Position numbers and translations under genes: made by a program
Assembly: GCF_050632395.1 (NCBI RefSeq)
Contig: NZ_CP192600.1
Span: 1,984,001-2,048,000, forward strand
DNA: 64,000 nt
Direction of reading: 5' to 3'
Origin: JAUYQR01 sp050632395
GTDB lineage: Bacteria; Pseudomonadota; Alphaproteobacteria; Rhodobacterales; Rhodobacteraceae
Notes under the pieces: generated by a model
What the model was told of the DNA's origin: nothing
The model's database searches: none
Seen by the model: the letters and a program-made list of their open reading frames with translations, nothing else
Part shown: positions 7,323 to 15,547 of the stretch, in pieces
Layout of the letters: each line of letters starts with the position of its first letter
Position numbering within the stretch: the first letter of the stretch is position 1

Positions 7323-8750
7323 TCAAGCGGCGATGTAGTCGGCGAGGGTCTTTGCGGTGCCATTTGACCAAAGTGCATTCAGCGCCTTGGTGAAGGCGGC
7401 GGCGAAGCGGGGGTCGCGGTTCAGGTCACCGTAGATCGGCTTCATCTGCAGCCAGACGACAGGGGCATCCTTGGCGGCTTTCGACTGGGCTTGCAGGTAA
7501 TCCCAGTTCGGGTCGTTGGGCTGGATCGGGGTGCCGCTGTCGGTGGTGCCAAAGCAGTAGCGGCACCAGAGTGCCGAGACGAGGGCTAGGCCTTCGATCT
7601 TGCCGCCCTTGGCAAGCGCGTCGCGGAGCGAGGGGATGATGAACTTCGGCTGGCGGTTGGAGCCGTCGAGGCAGAGGCGGCGCTCGGTATCGGCCACCTC
7701 GGGGTTGGAAAATCGCTGCACGATCAGGCGGTAATAGTCGGCGATGTCGGTGTCGGGGACAGGGGCTACGTAGGGGATGATCTCATCGGTTTCGACCTTG
7801 TCGAGGAAGCCGCGGATCAGGGGATTGGCCATCGCCTCGTGGACGTATTCGATATCCATGAGCCCACCAGGGTAGGCGATGGTGGCGTGGCCGCCGTTCA
7901 GGATGCGGATCTTCATCGCCTCGAACGCATGGACGTGAGACGTGAAGGTGACGCCGACCTTTTGCAGCGCGGGGCGGCCTGCGGGAAAGTGGTCTTCCAG
8001 CACCCATTGCCGGAACGGCTCGCAGGTGACCGGGACCGGGTCTTGCCCGAGGCCGAAGCTGGCGGCGAGGTCGCGTTCGCGCGGACCGGTGGCTGGGGTG
8101 ATGCGGTCGACCATGCCATTCGGGAATGCGACGGTGGCGGCGATCCAGTCGGCCAGCGCGGGGTCGTTGATCCGCGCAAGGCCCACGACGGCGGACTGCG
8201 TGACATGGCCGTTGCCGGGCAGGTTGTCGCAGGACATGACGGTGAAGGGCGGCGTTCCGGCAGCGCGGCGGGCCTTTAGGGCGGCGATGATGGCGCCAAA
8301 GGCTGTGCGGTGCGGGTTTGGCGCATCAGCGGCTATTTCGGGGGCGTGCGGGTCGAATTTGCCGGTGGCAGGGTCGATGAAATAGCCGCCTTCGGTGACG
8401 GTGAGCGACACGATGCGGATTTCGGGCCGTGTCATCGCGGCGATGAGCGAGGCATTGTCGGGTTCCACCGGCAGAAAGTCGATCATGGAGCCCACGCGGC
8501 GGGCGGATTTGCCGTTGGGATCAAGCTCGATCACGGTGGAGAGGCAGTCTTGCGCCTTTAGGGCGTCGCGCATCCGGGCGTCGCCGTCGCGGACACCGGC
8601 ACCGAGGATGGCCCAGTCGTGGCCTTCGCCAAGCGCGAAGAGGTCGTCAAGGTAGACGGCCATGTGCGCGCGGTGGAAGTTGCCAAGACCGATGTGGACG
8701 ATGCCGGGCGTAAGGCGCGAACGATCATAGGCAGGAAGTTGGGCTTGCAT
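7323..8750 (-). CDS. mtlK: mannitol 2-dehydrogenase (polyol long-chain dehydrogenase)
   Basis: NAD-dependent oxidation of D-mannitol (also arabitol/sorbitol in relatives) to fructose in the cytoplasm. The 475 residues fit the polyol-specific long-chain dehydrogenase family, with IVHIGLGNFHRAH (nucleotide-binding start), VSLTVTEGGY, CDNLPGNG and the catalytic-region motif KIRILNGGHA. The upstream frame extends further, but the ATG at 8748-8750 matches family starts and sits 2 bp from the smoS stop. Last gene of the smo operon, so it handles polyol brought in by SmoEFGK. Confidence 0.93.
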   Translation of the reverse strand: MQAQLPAYDRSRLTPGIVHIGLGNFHRAHMAVYLDDLFALGEGHDWAILGAGVRDGDARMRDALKAQDCLSTVIELDPNGKSARRVGSMIDFLPVEPDNASLIAAMTRPEIRIVSLTVTEGGYFIDPATGKFDPHAPEIAADAPNPHRTAFGAIIAALKARRAAGTPPFTVMSCDNLPGNGHVTQSAVVGLARINDPALADWIAATVAFPNGMVDRITPATGPRERDLAASFGLGQDPVPVTCEPFRQWVLEDHFPAGRPALQKVGVTFTSHVHAFEAMKIRILNGGHATIAYPGGLMDIEYVHEAMANPLIRGFLDKVETDEIIPYVAPVPDTDIADYYRLIVQRFSNPEVADTERRLCLDGSNRQPKFIIPSLRDALAKGGKIEGLALVSALWCRYCFGTTDSGTPIQPNDPNWDYLQAQSKAAKDAPVVWLQMKPIYGDLNRDPRFAAAFTKALNALWSNGTAKTLADYIAA

Positions 8751-8752
8751 GG

Positions 8753-9520
8753 TCAGGCCATCCAGTTGCCGCCGTCCACGCCGAAGCATTGGGCGACGAT
8801 GTATTTCGCTTCGGGCGTGGCGAGGAAGATCGCCATGCCTGTGAGGTCTGCGGCGGTGCCCATGCGGCCGAAGGGGACGGCTTCGCCGACCTCGCGCTTT
8901 TTCTGGCCGGGGGCCTTGTTTTCATATTTGGCGAAGAAGGCGTCGACGCCGTCCCAATGTTCACCGTCGACCACGCCGGGGGCGATGGCGTTGACGTTGA
9001 TGCCGTGGCGGATGAGGTCGAGGCCGGCGGATTGAGTGAGCGAGATGACGGCCGCCTTGGTGGCGCAGTAGACGGCCACCAGACCTTCGCCGCGGCGGCC
9101 GGCTTGCGAGGCCATGTTGATGATGGTGCCCGATTTGCGCGGGACCATGTGGCGGGCGGCGGCTTGCAGGCAGAAAAGCGTGCCCGCGACGTTGACGGCG
9201 AAGAGCTTGTCATAGTCGGCGCGGGTGATTTCCACGATGGGCGCCGCGGAGAAGAGGGCGGCGTTGTTGATCAAGATGTCGAGTTTGCCCATCCGGTCGA
9301 TCGCATGGGCAAAGCCGGCGTCGATGCTGGTCTGGCTGGTCACGTCCATCTGCACGGCGACGGACTTGGGACCAAGATCGGCCACGGCCTTTTCCAGCGC
9401 GGCAGCGTTGATGTCGGCCACGGCGACGGTCGCACCCTCGGCGATGTAGGCGCGGGCGAATTCAAGACCGATGCCGCGGGCGGCACCCGTGATGAGGGCG
9501 GTTTTTCCTTGCAGTCTCAT
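8753..9520 (-). CDS. smoS: sorbitol dehydrogenase, short-chain type
   Basis: NAD-dependent oxidation of D-glucitol (and galactitol) to the ketose. The 255-residue SDR is strikingly like Rhodobacter sphaeroides SmoS. It has TGAARGIG (cofactor loop), NNAALF, the Ser in NMASQAGRRGE, catalytic YCATK, HGINVNAIAPGVVDGEHWDGVD and the C-terminal VDGGNWMA. It overlaps smoK by 4 bp and precedes mtlK by 2 bp, placing it in the polyol operon. Confidence 0.95.
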   Translation of the reverse strand: MRLQGKTALITGAARGIGLEFARAYIAEGATVAVADINAAALEKAVADLGPKSVAVQMDVTSQTSIDAGFAHAIDRMGKLDILINNAALFSAAPIVEITRADYDKLFAVNVAGTLFCLQAAARHMVPRKSGTIINMASQAGRRGEGLVAVYCATKAAVISLTQSAGLDLIRHGINVNAIAPGVVDGEHWDGVDAFFAKYENKAPGQKKREVGEAVPFGRMGTAADLTGMAIFLATPEAKYIVAQCFGVDGGNWMA

Positions 9521-10506
9521 AGTGCCATTCCGTTTGCGTCGAAGCGGTGGATCTTACCGGCGGGGGCGAGCTTGATGCGGTCGCCGTGGTGAACATTCAG
9601 TTCGCCCGGGCCGCGGACGTTTATGATGCCAAGGCTGGGGACATCGACCTTGATGAAGCTGTCGGAGCCGAGGTGTTCGGAAAGGCCGACCACACCTTCC
9701 CACGGGCCGTCGCCGACGGTGATGTGTTCGGGCCGGATACCGATGGTGTGGGCGCTGTGCTTTGCCGCCTCGGACCCGGTGATGAGGTTCATGCGCGGTG
9801 AGCCGATGAAGCCTGCGACGAACACGTTCTTCGGGTTGTGATAGAGCGTCAGCGGGCTGCCGACCTGTTCGATGCGGCCCGCGTTCAGCACCACGATCTT
9901 GTCGGCCATCGTCATCGCCTCGACCTGATCGTGGGTGACGTAGATCATCGTGGTTTTCAGCGACTGGTGGAGTTCGCTGATTTCCTGCCGCATGCCGACG
10001 CGCAAGGCCGCATCGAGGTTTGAGAGGGGTTCGTCAAAGAGGAAGGCGGCCGGTTCGCGCACGATGGCGCGGCCGATGGCGACACGCTGGCGTTGGCCGC
10101 CTGACAGTTGGCCGGGGCGACGGTCGAGGTAATTGGACAGGTTCAGGACAGACGCGGCGCGCTGGATGCGCTTTTCCGCCTCGGCCGGGTCCATCCCGGC
10201 CATCTTGAGGGGGAAGCCGATATTCTTCTTGACCGTCATGTGCGGGTAAAGCGCGTAGCTTTGGAACACCATCGCCAGTCCGCGCTTAGCGGGGGGAAGG
10301 GCAGTGGCATCCTTGCCGTCGATCTCGATCGTGCCGGAGGTGGTATCCTCCAGCCCCGCGATCAGGCGCAGGAGCGTGGACTTGCCACAGCCCGAGGGGC
10401 CGACGAACACGACGAATTCGCCGTCGTCGATGGCAAGGTCGATCGACGGGATGACGTCGACCTCGCCAAAGCTTTTGCGCACCGATTTGAGTGTGATTTG
10501 TCCCAT
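9517..10506 (-). CDS. smoK: polyol ABC transporter ATP-binding protein
   Basis: Energises sorbitol/mannitol import; a MalK/UgpC-type ATPase of 329 residues. Walker A GPSGCGKST, Q-loop FQSYALYPHMTV, signature LSGGQRQRVAIGRAI, Walker B FLFDEPLSNLD and H-loop HDQVEAMTM are all present. A C-terminal TOBE-type regulatory part (IGIRPEHI) follows. The C-terminus is somewhat shorter than MalK. Its start is 7 bp from the smoG stop, and it overlaps smoS by 4 bp. Confidence 0.93.
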   Translation of the reverse strand: MGQITLKSVRKSFGEVDVIPSIDLAIDDGEFVVFVGPSGCGKSTLLRLIAGLEDTTSGTIEIDGKDATALPPAKRGLAMVFQSYALYPHMTVKKNIGFPLKMAGMDPAEAEKRIQRAASVLNLSNYLDRRPGQLSGGQRQRVAIGRAIVREPAAFLFDEPLSNLDAALRVGMRQEISELHQSLKTTMIYVTHDQVEAMTMADKIVVLNAGRIEQVGSPLTLYHNPKNVFVAGFIGSPRMNLITGSEAAKHSAHTIGIRPEHITVGDGPWEGVVGLSEHLGSDSFIKVDVPSLGIINVRGPGELNVHHGDRIKLAPAGKIHRFDANGMAL

Positions 10507-10513
10507 GTCTCTC

Positions 10514-11344
10514 TCACTTCACCGCGCCGAAGGTCAGACCCCGGACGAGTTGTTTCTGGCTGAACCAGCCAAGGATCAGGATCGGCATGATGGCCATCGC
10601 AGAGGCCGCCGAAAGTTTCGCATAGAACAGGCCCTGCGGGGCGGAGAAGCTGGCGATGAAGGCCGACAGGGGGGCCGCCTTGGTGGTGGTCAGCACGATG
10701 GTCCAGAACGCCTCGTTCCAGGCGAGGATGATGTTCAAGAGCATGGTCGAGGCGATGCCCGGCAGCGCCATCGGGGTCAGGACATAGACGATCTCGCCCC
10801 AGAGCGATGCACCGTCCATCCGGCTGGCTTCGAGGATTTCACCGGGGATTTCCTTGAAGTAGGTGTAAAGCATCCAGATGATGATCGGCAGGTTCATGAG
10901 CATGAGCGCGAGGATCAGGCCGATTCTGGTGTCTATCAGCCCGGTGCGCTGGAAGATCAGGTAAAGCGGGATCATCACCGCAACCGCAGGCATCATCTTG
11001 GTGGACAGCATCCACATCAGCAGGTCCTTGGTCTTTTTGCCGGGCACGAAGGCCATTGCCCAGGCCGCGGGGATCGCAATCGCCAGACCGAGGAGCGTCG
11101 AGCCGACAGCCAGCACGACCGAGTTCCAGAAGAACCGCGGGTAATCTGACCGCGCCCAGACCTCGGCGTAGTTCTCCAGCGTCCAGTCGGCGGTGAAAAG
11201 CTCTGGCGGGCTGGCGACGGCAGAGGCTTCGGTCTTGAACGAGGTCAGGATCATCCACAACACCGGGAAGAAGATGATCAGTGCCACGGTCCATGCGGCC
11301 AGGGTGACAAGGAACTTGCGGCGGGGGGTTACGGCGCGTGCCAT
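10514..11344 (-). CDS. smoG: polyol ABC transporter permease
   Basis: 276-residue inner-membrane permease of the MalG class with about six hydrophobic segments, beginning FLVTLAAWTVALIIFFPVLWM. The cytoplasmic EAA loop (EASRMDGASLWGEIVYVL) contacts SmoK. ATG at 11342-11344 has AAGGAG upstream. It lies between smoF and smoK in the operon; substrate assignment rests on the adjacent polyol dehydrogenases. Confidence 0.92.
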   Translation of the reverse strand: MARAVTPRRKFLVTLAAWTVALIIFFPVLWMILTSFKTEASAVASPPELFTADWTLENYAEVWARSDYPRFFWNSVVLAVGSTLLGLAIAIPAAWAMAFVPGKKTKDLLMWMLSTKMMPAVAVMIPLYLIFQRTGLIDTRIGLILALMLMNLPIIIWMLYTYFKEIPGEILEASRMDGASLWGEIVYVLTPMALPGIASTMLLNIILAWNEAFWTIVLTTTKAAPLSAFIASFSAPQGLFYAKLSAASAMAIMPILILGWFSQKQLVRGLTFGAVK

Positions 11345-11356
11345 GCGGGTGCTCCT

Positions 11357-12229
11357 TCAGGCGTCCAGATGCCGGCCAATGCCGCGCATCAGGAAGTAGG
11401 CCACGATGTTGGCCAGGATCACCGCAATGATCCCGCCCGCTGCTGCGCGCCCGATATCCTTGGCCGCGATCGCCTGTTTGAAGATCATGTAGGGCAGGGT
11501 GGTCGAGGCCGAGCCGGGACCGCCTTGGGTGGTGGTGAAGATCTCGCCGAAGATGCCGAGAAGGAAGATCGTCTGGATCAGGATCACGACGGTGATCGCC
11601 CGGGTCATGTGCGGCAAGATGATGTAGCGAAACCGGCTGACTGCGGACGCTCCGTCCATCTCGGCGGCCTCAAGCTGCTCGGAGGACAAGGATTGCAGGG
11701 CGGTCAGCAGGATCAGCGTCGCGAACGGCAGCCATTCCCAGGCGACGATGAAGATCACCGAGGCCATAGGGTAGTTTTCCATGAAGAGGATCGGTTCCAC
11801 CCCCAAACCCTGCGCGAATGAGGCAAACATGCCGTTTTGCGGGTGCATGAACAGGTTTTCCCAGATCGACGCGGCAACCGGCGGCATTACGAAGAAGGGC
11901 GAAATGACCAGGATGCGCAAGGGACCCTGTCCCCAGACCGGCTGGTCGATGAGAAGCGCGATCAGCGTGCCGAGAACGATGGTGATCACCAGAACGCCAC
12001 CAACAAGCAGCAACGTGTTCGAGAGCGCCAGCCAGAATTCGGGCGCGTTGACGAACCAGATATAATTGCGAAAGCCCGCCCAGCCGGTGCGATCAGGCGA
12101 AATCAGCCGATAGAGCCGGAACGAATAGTAGATGGTCATGGCCAAGGGCACGATCATCCAGATGAACAGGACGATGACCGACGGAGCGACCATCAAACGG
12201 GCAGCAAGACGTGAGGATTGCGTCGCCAC
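11357..12229 (-). CDS. smoF: polyol ABC transporter permease
   Basis: 290-residue inner-membrane permease of the MalF/UgpA class. The membrane part starts RLMVAPSVIVLFIWMIVPLA, and the EAA loop is EAAEMDGASAVSRFRYIIL. The open frame extends to a TTG at 12262, but the GTG at 12227-12229 has GGAGA 7 nt upstream and gives the normal length. It is separated from smoE by about 130 bp containing two hairpins, which may lower its expression relative to the binding protein. Confidence 0.91.
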   Translation of the reverse strand: MATQSSRLAARLMVAPSVIVLFIWMIVPLAMTIYYSFRLYRLISPDRTGWAGFRNYIWFVNAPEFWLALSNTLLLVGGVLVITIVLGTLIALLIDQPVWGQGPLRILVISPFFVMPPVAASIWENLFMHPQNGMFASFAQGLGVEPILFMENYPMASVIFIVAWEWLPFATLILLTALQSLSSEQLEAAEMDGASAVSRFRYIILPHMTRAITVVILIQTIFLLGIFGEIFTTTQGGPGSASTTLPYMIFKQAIAAKDIGRAAAGGIIAVILANIVAYFLMRGIGRHLDA

Positions 12230-12286
12230 GGGCGTCTCCGATTCAGGGGTGAAGCCGACCAAATTGCACGGGTTACTGCCGGGCGC

Positions 12287-12349
12287 ACTCCCCGTGGCCC
12301 GCGGCCTGCGGGAGAGAGTGGGGATCCCCGGCCCCGTGAAGGGCCGGGG
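12287..12349 (-). terminator. intercistronic hairpins between smoE and smoF
   Basis: Two stem-loops lie in the gap: CACTC...GAGTG enclosing a CGC/GCG inner stem (about 12285-12320), and a strong CCCCGGCCC / GGGCCGGGG stem (12326-12334 and 12341-12349) directly after the smoE stop. No T run, so an attenuator or 3'-end stabiliser of the binding-protein message is more likely than a full terminator. Confidence 0.6.
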
Positions 12350-12358
12350 TCGCGTGTC

Positions 12359-13672
12359 TTACTTGATGTAGCCAGCGGTGGTCATTTCGTCCACAGCGAG
12401 AGCTTGCGCTTCGGCGAGGGCTTCATCCACCGTCTTCTGACCAGCCAGAGCCGCCGAGAACACTTCGCCGACCGACGTTGCCAGACCGGCAAATTCCGGG
12501 ATCGCGACGAACTGCACACCGACATAAGGCACCGGCTTGGTCGCCGGGTTTGTCGGGTCAGCCGCGTTGATAGAGTCGATGGTCATCTTGGCGAAGGGCA
12601 GCGCCGCGTATTCCGGGTTGGCGTAGAGCGAGGTGCGCGTGCCCGGAGGAACGTTTGCCCAGCCTTCTTTGGAAGCGACGAGGGCGAGGTAGTCCTTGTT
12701 GGTCGCCCAGTTCACGAAGATCTTGGCAGCATCCTTGGCGTCCGACGAAGCCGGGATCGCAAGCGACCAGGCCCAGAGCCAGTTCGCACGCTTGCCGAGG
12801 CCGGCATCGGGAGCAAGGGCAAAGCCAACCTTGTCGGCAAACTCTGACTGCTTCGGATCGATCAGCGCGCCGGCCGAAACGGTTGCATCCATGCGCATTG
12901 CGCACTTGCCTTGCAGCGACAGAGTCAGGTTTTCGTTGTAGCCGTTGTTCGACGCGCCGGGCGGACCATATTTGGTCAGCATGTCGACGTAGTCGGTCAT
13001 TACGGCCTTCCATTCCGGCTGGTCGAACTGCGGCTGCCAGTTTTCATCGAACCAGCGGGCGCCGTAGGAGTTGGCCATCGTCGTCAGGAAGGCCATGTTT
13101 TCGCCCCAGCCGGCCTTGCCGCGCAGGCAGATGCCGTAGATGCCGGCGTCCTTGTCGGTCATTGCGGCGGCAGCGGCCTTGATGTCGTCCCAGGTCGGTG
13201 CGTCGGGGATCGTGATGCCAGCCTTTTCGGCCAGATCCTTGCGGTAGTTCACAAAGGACGATTCGCCGTAGAAGGGCGAAGCGTAAAGGTTGCCGTCGAC
13301 GGTCAGGCCGCCACGGATTGCGGGCAGCAGGTCGTCAACGTCGTAGTCGGCGGGCAGGTCGTTCAAGCTTTCGAGCCAGCCCTGCTTGCCCCAGATCGGA
13401 ACTTCGTAGGTGCCGATGGTGATCACGTCATACTGACCGCCGCCGGTGGCGATGTCGGTGGTGACGTTCTGGCGCAGGACGTTCTCTTCCAGCGTGACCC
13501 ATTCAACCTTGATGTCAGGATGCTTGGCATAGAAGTCGTCCATCAGGCCCTGCATGCGGACCATGTCGCCGTTGTTGACGGTGGCGACGGTGATGGTGGT
13601 TTCGGCATAGGCGCTGCCCGCAAAGGCAACGAGTGCCGACGCGCCGAGAAGCGCGCGAAGCGAATTCGTCAT
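12359..13672 (-). CDS. smoE: polyol ABC transporter periplasmic binding protein
   Basis: Captures sorbitol/mannitol in the periplasm for SmoFGK. The 437 residues start with a Sec signal (MTNSLRALLGASALVAFAGSAYA, cleavage after AYA), followed by ETTITVATVNNGDMVRMQGL and a family-1 extracellular solute-binding fold (DVITIGTYEVPIWG; YASPFYGESSFVNYRKDL). ATG at 13670-13672 is chosen because GGGAGGAG precedes it and the signal peptide starts there. It is the first transporter gene after smoC, downstream of the palindromic operator. Confidence 0.94.
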   Translation of the reverse strand: MTNSLRALLGASALVAFAGSAYAETTITVATVNNGDMVRMQGLMDDFYAKHPDIKVEWVTLEENVLRQNVTTDIATGGGQYDVITIGTYEVPIWGKQGWLESLNDLPADYDVDDLLPAIRGGLTVDGNLYASPFYGESSFVNYRKDLAEKAGITIPDAPTWDDIKAAAAAMTDKDAGIYGICLRGKAGWGENMAFLTTMANSYGARWFDENWQPQFDQPEWKAVMTDYVDMLTKYGPPGASNNGYNENLTLSLQGKCAMRMDATVSAGALIDPKQSEFADKVGFALAPDAGLGKRANWLWAWSLAIPASSDAKDAAKIFVNWATNKDYLALVASKEGWANVPPGTRTSLYANPEYAALPFAKMTIDSINAADPTNPATKPVPYVGVQFVAIPEFAGLATSVGEVFSAALAGQKTVDEALAEAQALAVDEMTTAGYIK

Positions 13673-13691
13673 GAGTTCTCCTCCCAAAGCG

Positions 13692-13728
13692 TATGAGCAA
13701 ATCATCGCTGAGTGAATAATTGCTCATA
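13692..13728 (-). promoter_or_regulatory. inverted-repeat operator upstream of smoE
   Basis: Perfect 9-bp arms TATGAGCAA (13692-13700) and TTGCTCATA (13720-13728) are separated by 19 bp, 20 bp upstream of smoE. Half-sites of the TGAGCAA type are common for SorC-family regulators, so the adjacent SmoC is the likely ligand. Confidence 0.7.
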
Positions 13729-13779
13729 CAGCGGCATGAGTCGTCAAGCCCCCTCTTCCGCCGCAACTGCGAAGGGATT

Positions 13780-14736
13780 TCAGGCGTCGGAGAGGATGGC
13801 TTCGGCTGTCGCTTCGTCGGTCACGAGGCCGTTGACGATGCGCCCGATCATCGCGGCGCGGATCGCGCGGACCTTTGACGGACCGGCAGCGATGGCGATC
13901 ACGGGCTGCGACTGGCCGGGTTCTACGCGCACGCCGCCGACCAGAGCATTTCGCGGGCTGTCGATGTAGCGGCCTTGTTCGTCATAGACCCAACTGCCGA
14001 TTTCCCCTGCTGCGCCAGCGGCTTGCAGTTCGGCCAGCACTTCGGGCGTAACGAAACCGTCAACCGCGAGAGGGGCATCCGCGCTCATCTGCCCGACGCC
14101 TACGAAGGTGACATCGGCGCGGCGGGCGAGGTTGTAGACCGCTTGCACCGGACGCAGGTGCATGAAGAACTCACGCTCCTCGGCTGTGTCGCAGATCACT
14201 GGCACCGGCATCGGATAGTAGGGTGCTTTCAGTTTTTCTGCGATGCGGCTGATGACGTCATAAAGTGTGGCCGACCCGTCCGGTGCGATGTTGCCAAGGA
14301 GGGAAACGATGCGGTGCTGGCGCGCGTCGGTGGGCGCGAACTGTTCGGCCATGGCGCGCAGGGCGCGTCCGGTGCCGAAGGCGATGACCTTTGAGTCGGG
14401 CATCCGCAGGTAACGTTCCAGTTCCGTCGCCGCCGTGGGTGCGATGGCGCGCGACGGATCGGCGCCAACGCCGAGGCCGGGGGCAACGCGGCAGCGGGTC
14501 AGGCCGAAGCGGCGGGTCAGCTCGGTTTCAAGCGCGAGGCACGAGGCGATGTGGTGGTTCAGGCGGACGTGGATCAGCCCTTCCGAGATTGCACGGGAGA
14601 CAAGGCGCTGGGCGCGCTGGCGGCTGACGCCAAGTTCGGCGGCGATCTGATCCTGGGTCATGCCGCCGACATAGTAAAGCCAGCCCGCCCGCGCGGCTTC
14701 GTCCTGTAGCGAGATATCGGGATCGGGGCGGTTCAT
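13780..14736 (-). CDS. smoC: SorC/DeoR-family transcriptional regulator of the polyol operon
   Basis: 318-residue SorC-family regulator: an N-terminal helix-turn-helix (MTQDQIAAELGVSRQRAQRLVSRA, about residues 25-50) and a large C-terminal sugar-phosphate-binding domain (VIAFGTGRALRAMAEQF; NIAPDGSATLYDV). It probably senses a phosphorylated or free polyol and switches the smo operon through the TATGAGCAA inverted repeat just downstream. The start overlaps the HAD gene stop by 4 bp; the stop is 107 bp upstream of smoE. Confidence 0.88.
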   Translation of the reverse strand: MNRPDPDISLQDEAARAGWLYYVGGMTQDQIAAELGVSRQRAQRLVSRAISEGLIHVRLNHHIASCLALETELTRRFGLTRCRVAPGLGVGADPSRAIAPTAATELERYLRMPDSKVIAFGTGRALRAMAEQFAPTDARQHRIVSLLGNIAPDGSATLYDVISRIAEKLKAPYYPMPVPVICDTAEEREFFMHLRPVQAVYNLARRADVTFVGVGQMSADAPLAVDGFVTPEVLAELQAAGAAGEIGSWVYDEQGRYIDSPRNALVGGVRVEPGQSQPVIAIAAGPSKVRAIRAAMIGRIVNGLVTDEATAEAILSDA

Positions 14737-15401
14737 GCGGCTCCTTTCAGGTCGGGCGCAAAGTGGAAGAAGTCGGCGAAGGCGTCAAATCGTCTGTGCG
14801 GCGTGGCGTCGGGCGGGTCGGGGTCCAGCCGGCCGCCGAAATGGCTGCCACCGGTGAAGCGCCAGACCTGCATTCCGGCGGCAAGGGCGGCACGAACGCC
14901 GGTGAGGCTGTCTTCGATGACAAGGGTGCGGGCGGGGTCGATCTGCATCTGGCGGGCGGCGAACAGGAAAAGGTCGGGTGCGGGTTTGCCGTTTGCAACC
15001 TGACTGGCGGTGAAAAGCCGCGGACCGACGGCGGTGCGCAGGCCGACGAGGTCAAGCGACATGTCAGCGCGGCGCGGCGAGGAGGAGGTGGCGACGCACC
15101 ACGGGCAGGCGAGGGCGCCCAGCACATCGGCCACGCCGGGCATGATGCGCAGGCTCTTTGTGAATTCGGCCAGCAGTCGGTCGCGGTAGTTCGCCTCGAA
15201 TTCAGGAGGCAGGTCGAGGCCGAATTCGCGCCGAATCTGGGCCATGACTGTGGGATAGCTGCGGCCAAGGAAGTGGCGGGCGACATAGTCGAGGTCGATG
15301 TGGACGCCGAGGCGGGCGAGTTCGGCAATCAGCATCCGAGCAGAGATGATCTCGCTGTCGATCAGCACGCCGTCGCAATCGAAGATCACCAGATCGAACA
15401 C
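14733..15401 (-). CDS. HAD-family phosphatase of the polyol operon
   Basis: 222-residue HAD hydrolase of the beta-phosphoglucomutase/YieH-like class. It has motif I DCDGVLIDSE, a cap domain, motif II ATSSSPRR, the motif III Lys in NGKPAPDLFL and motif IV VIEDSLTGVRAALAAGM. GTG at 15399-15401 has GGGGG nearby and gives the typical MFDLVIFDCDG start; a TTG 12 bp upstream is less likely. It is coupled to smoC by a 4-bp overlap, so it probably removes a phosphate from a polyol or ketose phosphate side product. Exact substrate unknown. Confidence 0.82.
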   Translation of the reverse strand: MFDLVIFDCDGVLIDSEIISARMLIAELARLGVHIDLDYVARHFLGRSYPTVMAQIRREFGLDLPPEFEANYRDRLLAEFTKSLRIMPGVADVLGALACPWCVATSSSPRRADMSLDLVGLRTAVGPRLFTASQVANGKPAPDLFLFAARQMQIDPARTLVIEDSLTGVRAALAAGMQVWRFTGGSHFGGRLDPDPPDATPHRRFDAFADFFHFAPDLKGAA

Positions 15402-15515
15402 ATCCGCCCCCAAAACCGTTGGCTAAAGGGGAAGCATCTGACCGGCGGTGTCAACGGAAAGCGCAAGGTCCGTTCAGAAAGCGGGCATCGGAAGGACGCG
15501 TGCGCCCACCCCGAT

Positions 15516-15537
15516 CCCCTCCCCACGGGGGGAGGGG
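15516..15537 (-). terminator. hairpin after the kinase/binding-protein operon
   Basis: CCCCTCCCC (15516-15524) pairs with GGGGAGGGG (15529-15537) around ACGG, about 10 bp past the stop of the LysM gene. It resembles the GC-rich element inside nnr, so it may be a member of a repeat family that also ends this operon. Confidence 0.5.
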
Positions 15538-15547
15538 AGGCGACGGA

